This document shows positions 56,953-64,000 of a DNA stretch of 64,000 bases, piece by piece (position 1 is the first letter of the stretch; every line of letters begins with the position of its first letter). Source of the DNA: Brevundimonas sp. (GTDB lineage: Bacteria > Pseudomonadota > Alphaproteobacteria > Caulobacterales > Caulobacteraceae); NCBI RefSeq assembly GCF_016742135.1, contig NZ_JACVCG010000003.1, positions 62,001 to 126,000 on the forward strand, in the 5' to 3' direction. The notes below the pieces were generated by a model. The model saw nothing but the letters and a program-made list of their open reading frames with translations. It searched no databases and was not told the origin of the DNA. The translations under genes and the position numbers were made by a program.

Positions 56953-57361
56953 GGTCTTTCTCGACACCAACATTCTGCTCTACGCGGCCCTTGGCCGCGA
57001 TCACGCGGGCCATCGGTGGGGCCGTGCGCGTGAAATCGTTCTGACGGAAGACTATTGCACCTCGGGTCAGGTGCTGGCCGAATTCTACAACAATGTCATC
57101 AGAAAGAGCGCGCAGCCGCTCACGCCGGAAAAGGCCCGGGAATGGGTCCGGGTGGTGGCCATGAAGCCGTGCCAGCCGATCACGACCGCCGTGGTTCTGG
57201 ATGGGATCGCCCTCTCGCATCGTTACCAGATCAGCTACTGGGACGGCGCCATCATCGCCGCGGCCGAGCGGCTGGGCGCGCGCGTGATCTATTCCGAAGA
57301 CCTGAACGATGGTCAGACCTATGGGACCGTCCGGGTCGAAAACCCGTTCCGGGACATCTGA
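56936..57361 (+). CDS. PIN-domain toxin (VapC-like ribonuclease)
   Basis: 141 residues from TTG 56936, which overlaps the antitoxin end by 17 bases; no ATG fits between there and the first conserved residue. The PIN acidic residues are present: Asp10 (VFLDTNILLY), Glu49 (VLAEFYN), Asp103 (SYWDGAIIAAA) and Asp122 (IYSEDLNDG). PIN toxins cut tRNA or rRNA when released from the antitoxin. The frame is intact, so the module is probably functional. Confidence 0.9.
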   Translation: MIANTEVFLDTNILLYAALGRDHAGHRWGRAREIVLTEDYCTSGQVLAEFYNNVIRKSAQPLTPEKAREWVRVVAMKPCQPITTAVVLDGIALSHRYQISYWDGAIIAAAERLGARVIYSEDLNDGQTYGTVRVENPFRDI

Positions 57362-57461
57362 CCGGATGGCACGCGCGATCATTCCTGTTATCACCCCGAC
57401 CAGGGTCCCGGCCCGGGGCTGGCCGACGGCCCCTTTGGATCTCTCCTGCGGAGCAATGCGC

Positions 57462-57536
57462 ATGTCGCTTCTGTCGATCATGAAGCCTCTCGCTGCCGGT
57501 GTCGTGGCGCAGAAGCTCACCAAGGCGGTGGGGTGA
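57462..57536 (+). pseudogene. Chimeric 24-codon remnant: paralogue C start joined to a copy of the sucC tail
   Basis: An ATG-to-TGA frame starts MSLLSIMKPLAA, close to the start of the exported protein at 58109 ([12 protein letters not shown]). It ends AQKLTKAVG, close to the sucC end (AQKIVKAVG). At DNA level the last 18 bases, AAGGCGGTGGGGTGATGC, are identical to those at the sucC-lipoprotein junction. Bases before the ATG also resemble those before 58109 (CGGAG...TGC..ATG). This is a recombination scar: a duplicated junction fused in frame. It is unlikely to be a functional gene. Confidence 0.7.
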
Positions 57537-58078
57537 TGCTGGCCGCGCTCGCATGGGCGACGGTCATCGGTACCACGGCGCTGGCAGACACCGCGTCGCA
57601 GGACGCGCATGTCCTGCAGATCTTCCGGGAAGCCTGCGTCGAAACTGGGCTGGATCGTGGGGCTTTCGAGGAACTGGCGCGCGAGCGGCGCTGGCGGCGG
57701 GTGCGCGTTACGTCGAGTGGCGACCGAATGGGAGGATGGCACCTGATGTTCCGGGTCCGGGGCGGTCATGTCATGCTCGTCGGACTCCCTGAGTCCGATG
57801 CATCCGACCCCTCGGCAGGGTCGATGTGTTCGGTGTCCGTGGAGCGCGCGCCGCCCTCCCTCCAGCAGGAGGTTACCGCCCTCGCCGCCAGCCTCGGACT
57901 TGAAAGCGATCCGATGGGCGGGAATTTTCCGTCGGCCGCCGGTCCGGTCCGGACCTGGTCAAGACTCGGTGACTCCACCCTGACCTACGCCACGTCTCCT
58001 GACGGACGTGCAGTCATCTCTCTCTCCCGCCAGCGGATCATCAGCACCGTCACTTCTACTTCGCCCATCCAGCCCTGA
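57536..58078 (+). CDS. Small exported protein of unknown family (paralogue B)
   Basis: 180 residues from ATG 57536, which sits directly after the duplicated sucC tail exactly as paralogue A sits after sucC itself. The N-terminus MLAALAWATVIGTTALA is a signal peptide. The mature protein has HVLQIFREACVETGLDRGAF and a later SMCSVSVERAPPSLQQEV, matching the C-V-E-T and C-x-V pattern of paralogue C ([23 protein letters not shown]). The AAGW motif is lost (RERRWRRV). Function unknown. Confidence 0.78.
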   Translation: MLAALAWATVIGTTALADTASQDAHVLQIFREACVETGLDRGAFEELARERRWRRVRVTSSGDRMGGWHLMFRVRGGHVMLVGLPESDASDPSAGSMCSVSVERAPPSLQQEVTALAASLGLESDPMGGNFPSAAGPVRTWSRLGDSTLTYATSPDGRAVISLSRQRIISTVTSTSPIQP

Positions 58079-58108
58079 CACTCCTTTCTGTTTTCTCGGA
58101 GACTGCCT

Positions 58109-58711
58109 ATGTCCCTCCTGTCGATCCTCAAGCCCCTCGCCGCGGCTACGGCCCTCGCCCTCGTCCCGGCCGTGGCCCAGGCTCAGGCGGCTGATCCCCT
58201 GCTGGCGACCTTCCAGTCGACCTGTGTCGAGACCGATGGTCAGGCGTCGGTCGCCATGGCCAAACTGGACGCGGCCGGTTGGAGCGTGCTGCCGCCCGAG
58301 ATGCTGGGACCGGATGCCCCGTTCGATAATCTGCAGGCCAGGATGCTGTTCGGAAACGAGGGCATCAACATCGCCATGACCGGCGACATGAACGAGGGGC
58401 TGGGCACCCTGACCAATGGTGGCGACCTGTATCTTGCTGTGTGCGCCATTGGCGTGATGCCCGGCGACTATGCCGCCGTGGACGGTGCCGTCGCCCGCTG
58501 GCTGGACATGACGCCCAATGACGACATGAGCACGGGGGAGCTTCGCGGCTATCCCTACACCATCCAGGACGGCCGAAAGGTCGCCATCGCGCCGGACCTG
58601 GCCGAGGATGCCCTGCTTGAGTTGGCGGCCAATGACGACATGCGGATCGTCATGACCGGCGACTCCGAGGGCGTGATCATGATCATGTTCATGCGGCCCC
58701 AAACCCGCTGA
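58109..58711 (+). CDS. Small exported protein of unknown family (paralogue C)
   Basis: 200 residues. A signal peptide ([20 protein letters not shown], cleaved near AQAQA) precedes [30 protein letters not shown] and [17 protein letters not shown]. It shares the two-cysteine layout of the neighbours A and B and is the most GC-rich of the three. The ATG follows TCGGAGACTGCC, giving a fair ribosome-binding site. It ends 74 bases before sucD. Function unknown; the pair of conserved cysteines suggests a disulfide in the periplasm. Confidence 0.82.
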   Translation: MSLLSILKPLAAATALALVPAVAQAQAADPLLATFQSTCVETDGQASVAMAKLDAAGWSVLPPEMLGPDAPFDNLQARMLFGNEGINIAMTGDMNEGLGTLTNGGDLYLAVCAIGVMPGDYAAVDGAVARWLDMTPNDDMSTGELRGYPYTIQDGRKVAIAPDLAEDALLELAANDDMRIVMTGDSEGVIMIMFMRPQTR

Positions 58712-58785
58712 CCGCCCCCTGCTCGCCTTCGCGCCTTCCTCCCCCACCCCTGCACCGCCTCGCGGCGCTTGAATCCAGGTTCCCC

Positions 58786-59688
58786 ATGTCCATTCTCGTC
58801 AACAAAGACACCCGCGTCCTCGTCCAGGGGCTGACCGGCAAGACCGGCACCTTCCACACCGAACAGGCGCTGCGCTATTTCGGCACGAAGATGGTCGGCG
58901 GCGTCCACCCGAAGAAGGGCGGCGAGACCTGGCACGGGTCGGAGGGCGAGAGCCTGCCGATCTTCGCCTCGGTGGCCGAGGGGCGCGAGCGGACCGGCGC
59001 CGACGCCTCGGTCATCTATGTGCCGCCGGCCGGGGCCGCAGACGCCATCATCGAGGCGATCGAGGCCGAGGTACCCTTCATCGTCTGCATCACCGAGGGT
59101 ATTCCGGTCGCCGACATGGTGCGGGTCAAGGCGCGCCTCGACCGGTCGAACTCGCGTCTGCTGGGCCCCAACTGCCCCGGCATCCTGACCCCCGAGGAAT
59201 GCAAGATCGGCATCATGCCGGGCTCTATCTTCCGCAAGGGCTCGGTCGGCATCGTCTCGCGCTCCGGCACCCTGACCTATGAGGCCGTATTCCAGACCTC
59301 GAACGAGGGTCTGGGCCAGACCACGGCGGTCGGCATCGGCGGCGATCCGGTCAAGGGCACCGAGTTCATCGACGTCCTCGAGATGTTCCTGGCGGACGAT
59401 GCGACCGAATCGATCGTCATGATCGGCGAGATCGGCGGCGCGGCCGAGGAAGACGCGGCCCAGTTCCTGATCGACGAGGCGAAGAAGGGCCGCAAGAAGC
59501 CCATGGTCGGCTTCATCGCCGGTCGCACTGCGCCCAAGGGCCGCACCATGGGCCACGCCGGCGCCGTCGTCTCGGGCGGCAAGGGCGATGCGGAGTCCAA
59601 GATCGCGGCCATGGAGGCGGCCGGCATCACGGTTTCGCCGTCGCCGGCGCGCCTCGGCACCACCCTGGTCGAGGTCCTGAAGGGCTGA
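58786..59688 (+). CDS. sucD: Succinyl-CoA synthetase alpha subunit SucD
   Basis: 300 residues. The CoA-binding Rossmann domain begins [30 protein letters not shown]-like [14 protein letters not shown] ([12 protein letters not shown]) and the phosphohistidine loop [17 protein letters not shown] carry the active-site His. It is catalytic only with SucC, whose gene lies 2.7 kb upstream rather than adjacent. A long stem-loop follows the stop codon, before sucA. Confidence 0.98.
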   Translation: MSILVNKDTRVLVQGLTGKTGTFHTEQALRYFGTKMVGGVHPKKGGETWHGSEGESLPIFASVAEGRERTGADASVIYVPPAGAADAIIEAIEAEVPFIVCITEGIPVADMVRVKARLDRSNSRLLGPNCPGILTPEECKIGIMPGSIFRKGSVGIVSRSGTLTYEAVFQTSNEGLGQTTAVGIGGDPVKGTEFIDVLEMFLADDATESIVMIGEIGGAAEEDAAQFLIDEAKKGRKKPMVGFIAGRTAPKGRTMGHAGAVVSGGKGDAESKIAAMEAAGITVSPSPARLGTTLVEVLKG

Positions 59689-59690
59689 AG

Positions 59691-59748
59691 CGGGGCTGTT
59701 GCGGGAAATTTCTTGTCGCAGGACCAAATTTCCCGCCCTTTCGCCCCG
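59691..59748 (+). terminator. Long bipartite stem-loop between sucD and sucA
   Basis: An inner perfect 11-bp stem pairs GCGGGAAATTT (59701-59711) with AAATTTCCCGC (59726-59736), and an outer 6-bp stem pairs CGGGGC (59691-59696) with GCCCCG (59743-59748), followed by TTTC. It starts two bases after the sucD stop. It could terminate or attenuate transcription or act as an mRNA processing site that uncouples sucCD from sucAB. Confidence 0.6.
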
Positions 59749-59840
59749 TTTCGGTCATGACCCGCAGCCGAACCGTGCGTATATGACCCTGTCACCGACG
59801 GAGCGTGCCGCTCCGCGGCCAAGGGATTGCGACGAACACG

Positions 59841-62800
59841 ATGGCGGATGATGCCGGTCGGCTGAACCAGGTCTTTGCCGAGACCAGCTTTCTCTACGGG
59901 GCGAATGCCGCCTTCATCGAGGACCTTCACGCGCGCTGGGCCGATGACCCGGCTTCGGTGTCGGCCGAGTGGCGGTCCTTCTTTGACCAGTTGCGCGACA
60001 GTGCCGCGACGGTAAAGGCCTCCGCCGAAGCCGGTGCATGGGGCCGCAAGGGCGCGGGCGAACCCACCGAGGACACCGGCGTGTTCGACGGTCGCTGGCC
60101 CGAAGCCAAACCGGCCGGCAAGCCGGGCAAGGCCGCACCGGCGGCGGCCCCTGCGCCCGCTTCCTCCCGGGCGACGACGCCCGAGGATGTGCGCGCCGCC
60201 GCCCATGACTCGATCCGCGCCCTGATGCTGATCCGGGCCTATCGCGTGCGCGGCCATCTGCAGGCGACGCTCGACCCGCTGGGCATGGAGCCGCCAGTCC
60301 GTAATCCCGAGCTGACGCCCGAATTCTATGGCTTCAGCGAGACCGACCTCGACAAGCCGATCTTCCTCGACGGCGTGCTGGGCCTTGAGACCGGCACCCT
60401 GCGCGAGGTTCTTGATATCCTCAGGCGCACCTACTGCGGCCATATCGGCATCCAGTACATGCACATCGCCGAGCCCGAGGAGAAGTCCTGGCTGCAGGCG
60501 CGCATCGAGGGCCCCGACAAGTTCGAGGAGAACGCCTTCACCCGCGAGGGCAAGCTGGCCATCCTCAACAAGCTGATCGAAGCCGAGACCTTCGAACGCT
60601 TCCTGCACAAGCGCTTCCCCGGCACCAAGCGCTTCGGCCTCGATGGCGGCGAGGCCATGGTCCCGGCGCTCGAGCAGGTCATCAAGCGCGGCGGCAATCT
60701 GGGCGTCGACGAGATCGTGCTGGGCATGGCCCACCGCGGGCGTCTGAACGTCCTGTCGGCGGTCATGGGCAAGCCCTATCGCGCGATCTTCCACGAGTTC
60801 CAGGGCGGTTCGTCCGTGCCGTCCGACATCGAGGGGTCGGGCGACGTCAAATACCACATGGGCGCCAGCTCGGACCGCTCGTTCGACGACAATACCGTCC
60901 ACCTGTCGCTGACCGCCAACCCGTCCCACCTCGAGATCGTCAATCCGGTCGTTCTGGGCAAGGCGCGCGCCAAGCAGGCGTTCGACATCCGCGAGGCCAA
61001 CGCCGGCAAGCCCGAAGCCGAATGGGCGCTGGACCGCACCAAGGTCATGCCCCTGCTGATCCACGGCGATGCGGCCTTCGCCGGCCAGGGCGTGGTGGCC
61101 GAATGTTTCGCCCTGATGGGGCTGAAGGGCTACCGCACCGGCGGCACGGTTCACTTCGTCGTCAACAACCAGATCGGCTTCACCACGGCGCCGCGCAACA
61201 GCCGCTCCTCGCCCTATCCGTCGGACGTGGCCCTGATGGTCCAGGCGCCGATCTTCCACGTGAACGGCGATGATCCCGAGGCGGTGGTCTTCGCTGCCAA
61301 GGTGGCCACCGAGTTCCGCCAGAAATTCCACAAGGACGTGGTGGTGGACATGTTCTGCTACCGCCGCTTCGGCCACAACGAAGGCGACGACCCGACCTTC
61401 ACCCAGCCCCTGATGTATTCGAAGATCCGGGCCCAGAAATCGACCCGCGAACTCTATGCCGAGCGTCTGGTCGCCGAGGGGGTCATCACTGCCGAAGACG
61501 TCGAGGCCGAGATCACCCGTTTCGAGCAGTTCCTTGATGCCGAGTTCGAGGCCGGCAAGGACTTCAAGCCTGAAAAGGCCGACTGGCTGGATGGCCAGTG
61601 GCACGGCATCGGCAAGCCGGAGGGCGACGAGCTGCGCGGCGAGACTGCCGTCCCGAAGGATCGCCTCGTCGAGATCGGCACCCGCCTGACCACCGTCCCC
61701 AACAGCATCGACGTGCACAAGACCCTGCGCCGGGTGCTGGACGGCCGCCGCCAGATGATCGAGACCGGTCAGGACCTCGACTGGGCCACGGCCGAAAGTC
61801 TCGCCTTCGGCACCCTTCTGGACGAGGGCTTCCCCGTCCGCCTGTCGGGTCAGGATTCTGTCCGCGGCACCTTTAGCCAGCGCCACTCCGGCATCATTGA
61901 TCAGACCACGGAAGAACGCTTCATCCCGCTCAATCACCTGCGCGAGGGCCAGGCCCATTTCGAGGTGATCGACTCGGCCCTGTCGGAAGAGGCGGTGCTG
62001 GGTTTTGAATACGGCTACGCCCTCAGCGATCCCAACACCCTGGTGATGTGGGAGGCCCAGTTCGGCGACTTCGTCAACGGCGCCCAGGTGGTCATCGACC
62101 AGTTCATCAGCTCGGGCGAGCGGAAATGGCTGCGCATGTGCGGCCTGACCATGCTGCTGCCGCACGGTTATGAAGGTCAGGGCCCGGAGCATTCCTCGGC
62201 CCGCCTCGAACGCTTCCTGCAGGCCTGCGCCGAGGACAATATGCAGGTCGCCAACTGCACCACCCCGGCCAACTATTTCCACATCCTGCGTCGCCAGATG
62301 CACCGCCCGTTCAGGAAGCCGCTGATCCTGATGACGCCCAAGTCGCTGCTGCGTCACAAGAAGGCGGTCTCCCCCCTGTCGGATCTGGCCGAGGGCAGCT
62401 CCTTCCACCGTGTGCTCCACGACGACGCCCAGACCCGTCCCGATGTGGCGGGCATGACGCTCAGGCCTGACGCCGACATCCGCCGCGTCATCCTGTGCTC
62501 GGGCAAGGTCTATTACGACCTGCTGGAAGCGCGCGAGGCCGCCTTCAAGGACGGCAAGCCGGTCGACGACATCTACATCCTGCGGCTGGAACAGTTCTAT
62601 CCTTGGCCGATGAAGTCGCTGATGACCGAACTGGCCCGCTTCCCCGGGGCCGAACTGGTCTGGTGTCAGGAAGAGCCCAAGAACATGGGCGGCTGGACCT
62701 TTGTCGATCCGTGGCTTGAACTGACGCTCGAGCGTCTCGATGTGAAGGCGAAGCGCGCCCGTTACGTGGGTCGCCCCGCCTCGGCCTCGACGGCGGCCGG

Positions 62801-62867
62801 CCTGATGAGCCGCCACAAGGCCGAGCTCGACGCCTTCCTTGCCGACGCCCTCGCCACCCCGAACTGA
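59841..62867 (+). CDS. sucA: 2-oxoglutarate dehydrogenase E1 component SucA
   Basis: 1008 residues from ATG 59841; an upstream frame start at 59805 is not conserved. The N-terminus NQVFAETSFLYGANAAFIED docks to E2. The thiamine-diphosphate region is GMAHRGRLNVLSAVMGKPYR, HGDAAFAGQGVVAECFALMG and HFVVNNQIGFTT, with CYRRFGHNEGDDP. It decarboxylates 2-oxoglutarate and transfers succinyl to lipoyl-E2. It is followed by sucB 28 bases downstream, forming the usual sucAB pair. Confidence 0.98.
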   Translation: MADDAGRLNQVFAETSFLYGANAAFIEDLHARWADDPASVSAEWRSFFDQLRDSAATVKASAEAGAWGRKGAGEPTEDTGVFDGRWPEAKPAGKPGKAAPAAAPAPASSRATTPEDVRAAAHDSIRALMLIRAYRVRGHLQATLDPLGMEPPVRNPELTPEFYGFSETDLDKPIFLDGVLGLETGTLREVLDILRRTYCGHIGIQYMHIAEPEEKSWLQARIEGPDKFEENAFTREGKLAILNKLIEAETFERFLHKRFPGTKRFGLDGGEAMVPALEQVIKRGGNLGVDEIVLGMAHRGRLNVLSAVMGKPYRAIFHEFQGGSSVPSDIEGSGDVKYHMGASSDRSFDDNTVHLSLTANPSHLEIVNPVVLGKARAKQAFDIREANAGKPEAEWALDRTKVMPLLIHGDAAFAGQGVVAECFALMGLKGYRTGGTVHFVVNNQIGFTTAPRNSRSSPYPSDVALMVQAPIFHVNGDDPEAVVFAAKVATEFRQKFHKDVVVDMFCYRRFGHNEGDDPTFTQPLMYSKIRAQKSTRELYAERLVAEGVITAEDVEAEITRFEQFLDAEFEAGKDFKPEKADWLDGQWHGIGKPEGDELRGETAVPKDRLVEIGTRLTTVPNSIDVHKTLRRVLDGRRQMIETGQDLDWATAESLAFGTLLDEGFPVRLSGQDSVRGTFSQRHSGIIDQTTEERFIPLNHLREGQAHFEVIDSALSEEAVLGFEYGYALSDPNTLVMWEAQFGDFVNGAQVVIDQFISSGERKWLRMCGLTMLLPHGYEGQGPEHSSARLERFLQACAEDNMQVANCTTPANYFHILRRQMHRPFRKPLILMTPKSLLRHKKAVSPLSDLAEGSSFHRVLHDDAQTRPDVAGMTLRPDADIRRVILCSGKVYYDLLEAREAAFKDGKPVDDIYILRLEQFYPWPMKSLMTELARFPGAELVWCQEEPKNMGGWTFVDPWLELTLERLDVKAKRARYVGRPASASTAAGLMSRHKAELDAFLADALATPN

Positions 62868-62895
62868 CCCCTGCTTATCCGGAACCGGAACTGAC

Positions 62896-64000
62896 ATGGC
62901 TGATATCCTGACCCCCGCCCTTGGTGAATCCGTCGCCGAAGCCACCATTGCGAAGTGGACGAAGAAGGTCGGCGATCCGGTCAGGCGCGATGAGCTGCTG
63001 GTCGAGCTGGAAACCGACAAGGTCTCGCTTGAGGTCGTCTCGCCCGCCGACGGCACCCTGGCCGAGATCGCCTTCGATGCCGGCGACACCGTCGCCCCCG
63101 GCGCCATCCTCGGCAAGGTGACCGAGGGCGCTGCCGCCCCCGCCGGAGAAGCCGCCCCCACGGCCGAGGCCAAACCTGCCGAGGCCCCGAAGGCTGGAGG
63201 CGAGGCTTCGGTCCCCGTTCAGGTGCCGACCATGGGCGAAAGCGTGGCCGAGGGCTCGGTCGGAACCTGGCAAAAGAAGTCCGGCGACCGGGTGGCCAAG
63301 GACGAACTGCTGGTCGAGATCGAGACCGACAAGGTGGCCGTGGAAATCAGCGCCCCCGCCGACGGCATCCTGACCATTTCGGCCGAGGCCGGTTCGACCG
63401 TCACCCCCGGTCAGGTGATCGGCCAGATCGCTGCCTCCGGCGAGGCTGCTGCGGCGGCCCCCAGGGCCGAGGCCGCTCCGGCCAAGGCGTCGTCGGGCTC
63501 GGACGACCCGCACCTGTCGCCCGCCGTCCAGCGTGTGGTGGCCGAGAACAACCTCGATCCGAAATCCATCCAGGCCACCGGACCCAAGGGCAATATCACC
63601 AAGGCCGATGCGCTGAAGGCCGCCGCCCAGCCCCAGCCGACTGCCGCTGCGGCTCCGGCCAGGGCCGCGCCTGCGGCTCCGCCGCGCGCCGACCAGCCGC
63701 GCGAGGAACGGGTCAGGATGACCCGCCTGCGCCAGACCATCGCCCGCCGCCTGAAGGAATCGCAGAACACGGCCGCCCAGCTGACCACCTTCAATGAGGT
63801 GGACATGTCGGCGATCATGGCGCTGCGCAATCGCTACAAGGACGCCTTCGAAAAGCATCACGGCATCAAGCTGGGCTTCATGAGCTTCTTCGTGAAGGCC
63901 ACGATTGCGGCGCTCAAGGAGCTGCCCGCCGTCAATGCCGAGATCGACGGCACCGACATCATCTACAAGAACCACTATGACATCGGCGTCGCCGTCGGCA
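62896..64000 (+). CDS. sucB: Dihydrolipoyl succinyltransferase SucB (E2), 3' end outside the window
   Basis: The frame opens at ATG 62896 and is still open at base 64000 (368 residues visible). There are two lipoyl domains: residues 1-78 with lipoyl Lys42 (LETDKVSLEV), and 105-183 with Lys146 (IETDKVAVEI), joined by an Ala/Pro linker. A peripheral-subunit-binding domain follows (PHLSPAVQRVVAENNLDPKS), then a second linker and the start of the acyltransferase core (RMTRLRQTIARRLKESQNT). Most proteobacterial SucB have one lipoyl domain, so the second is notable. It completes a sucA-sucB operon. Confidence 0.97.
   Translation, partial: MADILTPALGESVAEATIAKWTKKVGDPVRRDELLVELETDKVSLEVVSPADGTLAEIAFDAGDTVAPGAILGKVTEGAAAPAGEAAPTAEAKPAEAPKAGGEASVPVQVPTMGESVAEGSVGTWQKKSGDRVAKDELLVEIETDKVAVEISAPADGILTISAEAGSTVTPGQVIGQIAASGEAAAAAPRAEAAPAKASSGSDDPHLSPAVQRVVAENNLDPKSIQATGPKGNITKADALKAAAQPQPTAAAAPARAAPAAPPRADQPREERVRMTRLRQTIARRLKESQNTAAQLTTFNEVDMSAIMALRNRYKDAFEKHHGIKLGFMSFFVKATIAALKELPAVNAEIDGTDIIYKNHYDIGVAVG

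Noticed and set aside
57309..57536. Longer frame upstream of the chimeric remnant
   Set aside because: Its first part is a shifted reading of the toxin 3' end; only the last 24 codons resemble other sequences.
59277..63173. Very long open frame on the minus strand opposite sucD-sucA-sucB
   Set aside because: It is antisense to strongly conserved genes. In high-GC DNA the complementary frame stays open by codon bias, and its product is low-complexity and has no recognisable motif.

Overview
The window is high-GC, densely packed alphaproteobacterial DNA, most likely from a Brevundimonas-like member of the Caulobacterales. The assignment is inferred from gene content. It holds a hybrid kinase with the domain plan of Caulobacter ShkA, an alphaproteobacterial SOS box (GTTC-N7-GTTC), a ROSE-type RNA thermometer before an hsp20 gene, many exported peptidases and a TonB-dependent receptor. 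There are no rRNA or tRNA genes, no CRISPR array and no complete insertion sequence.

Left part (1-14.4 kb): the tail of a membrane protein, a two-gene membrane module (TIGR02587/TIGR02588 type), and thiC behind a TPP riboswitch. Next comes a base-composition island (about 3.70-5.48 kb) holding one long gene: a retron-type reverse transcriptase fused to a trypsin-like serine protease. A strong 11-bp inverted repeat before and across its 5' end looks like the a1/a2 pair of a retron msr-msd RNA. This is the most interesting locus in the window. It is followed by a DsbA-like protein, a 9-bp x 9 tandem repeat, a flavoprotein, hydrolases, two exported methyltransferase-like proteins, hsp20, an Smr protein, an HTH/DUF2975 pair and a 39-residue membrane peptide.

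Central part (14.6-33 kb): housekeeping genes rdgB-hemW and rsmI-yraN-gshB, SOS-linked comM, shkA, ampG, maeB, dapF and an ion channel. Two tandem exported S9 prolyl-oligopeptidase paralogues and a DUF1223 protein follow.

Right-centre (33-53 kb): a predicted lipoprotein with a PPC-like domain sits next to an exported CHAT (caspase-like) protease. Then come a kinase-fold protein with glpK, a PLP dehydratase, maoC and mpg genes, and a sugar-modification pair (Gfo/Idh oxidoreductase and DegT aminotransferase). A gmhB-like phosphatase, nadE, ftsY-ispZ, MarR and TetR regulators and a TonB receptor complete this part.

Right end (53-64 kb): an MFS transporter and the TCA-cycle genes sucC, sucD, sucA and sucB. 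sucC and sucD, normally adjacent, are separated by about 2.7 kb. That insert holds three small exported proteins that look like distant paralogues, a VapBC-type toxin-antitoxin pair and a chimeric remnant containing a copy of the sucC tail. sucB runs off the window and encodes two lipoyl domains.
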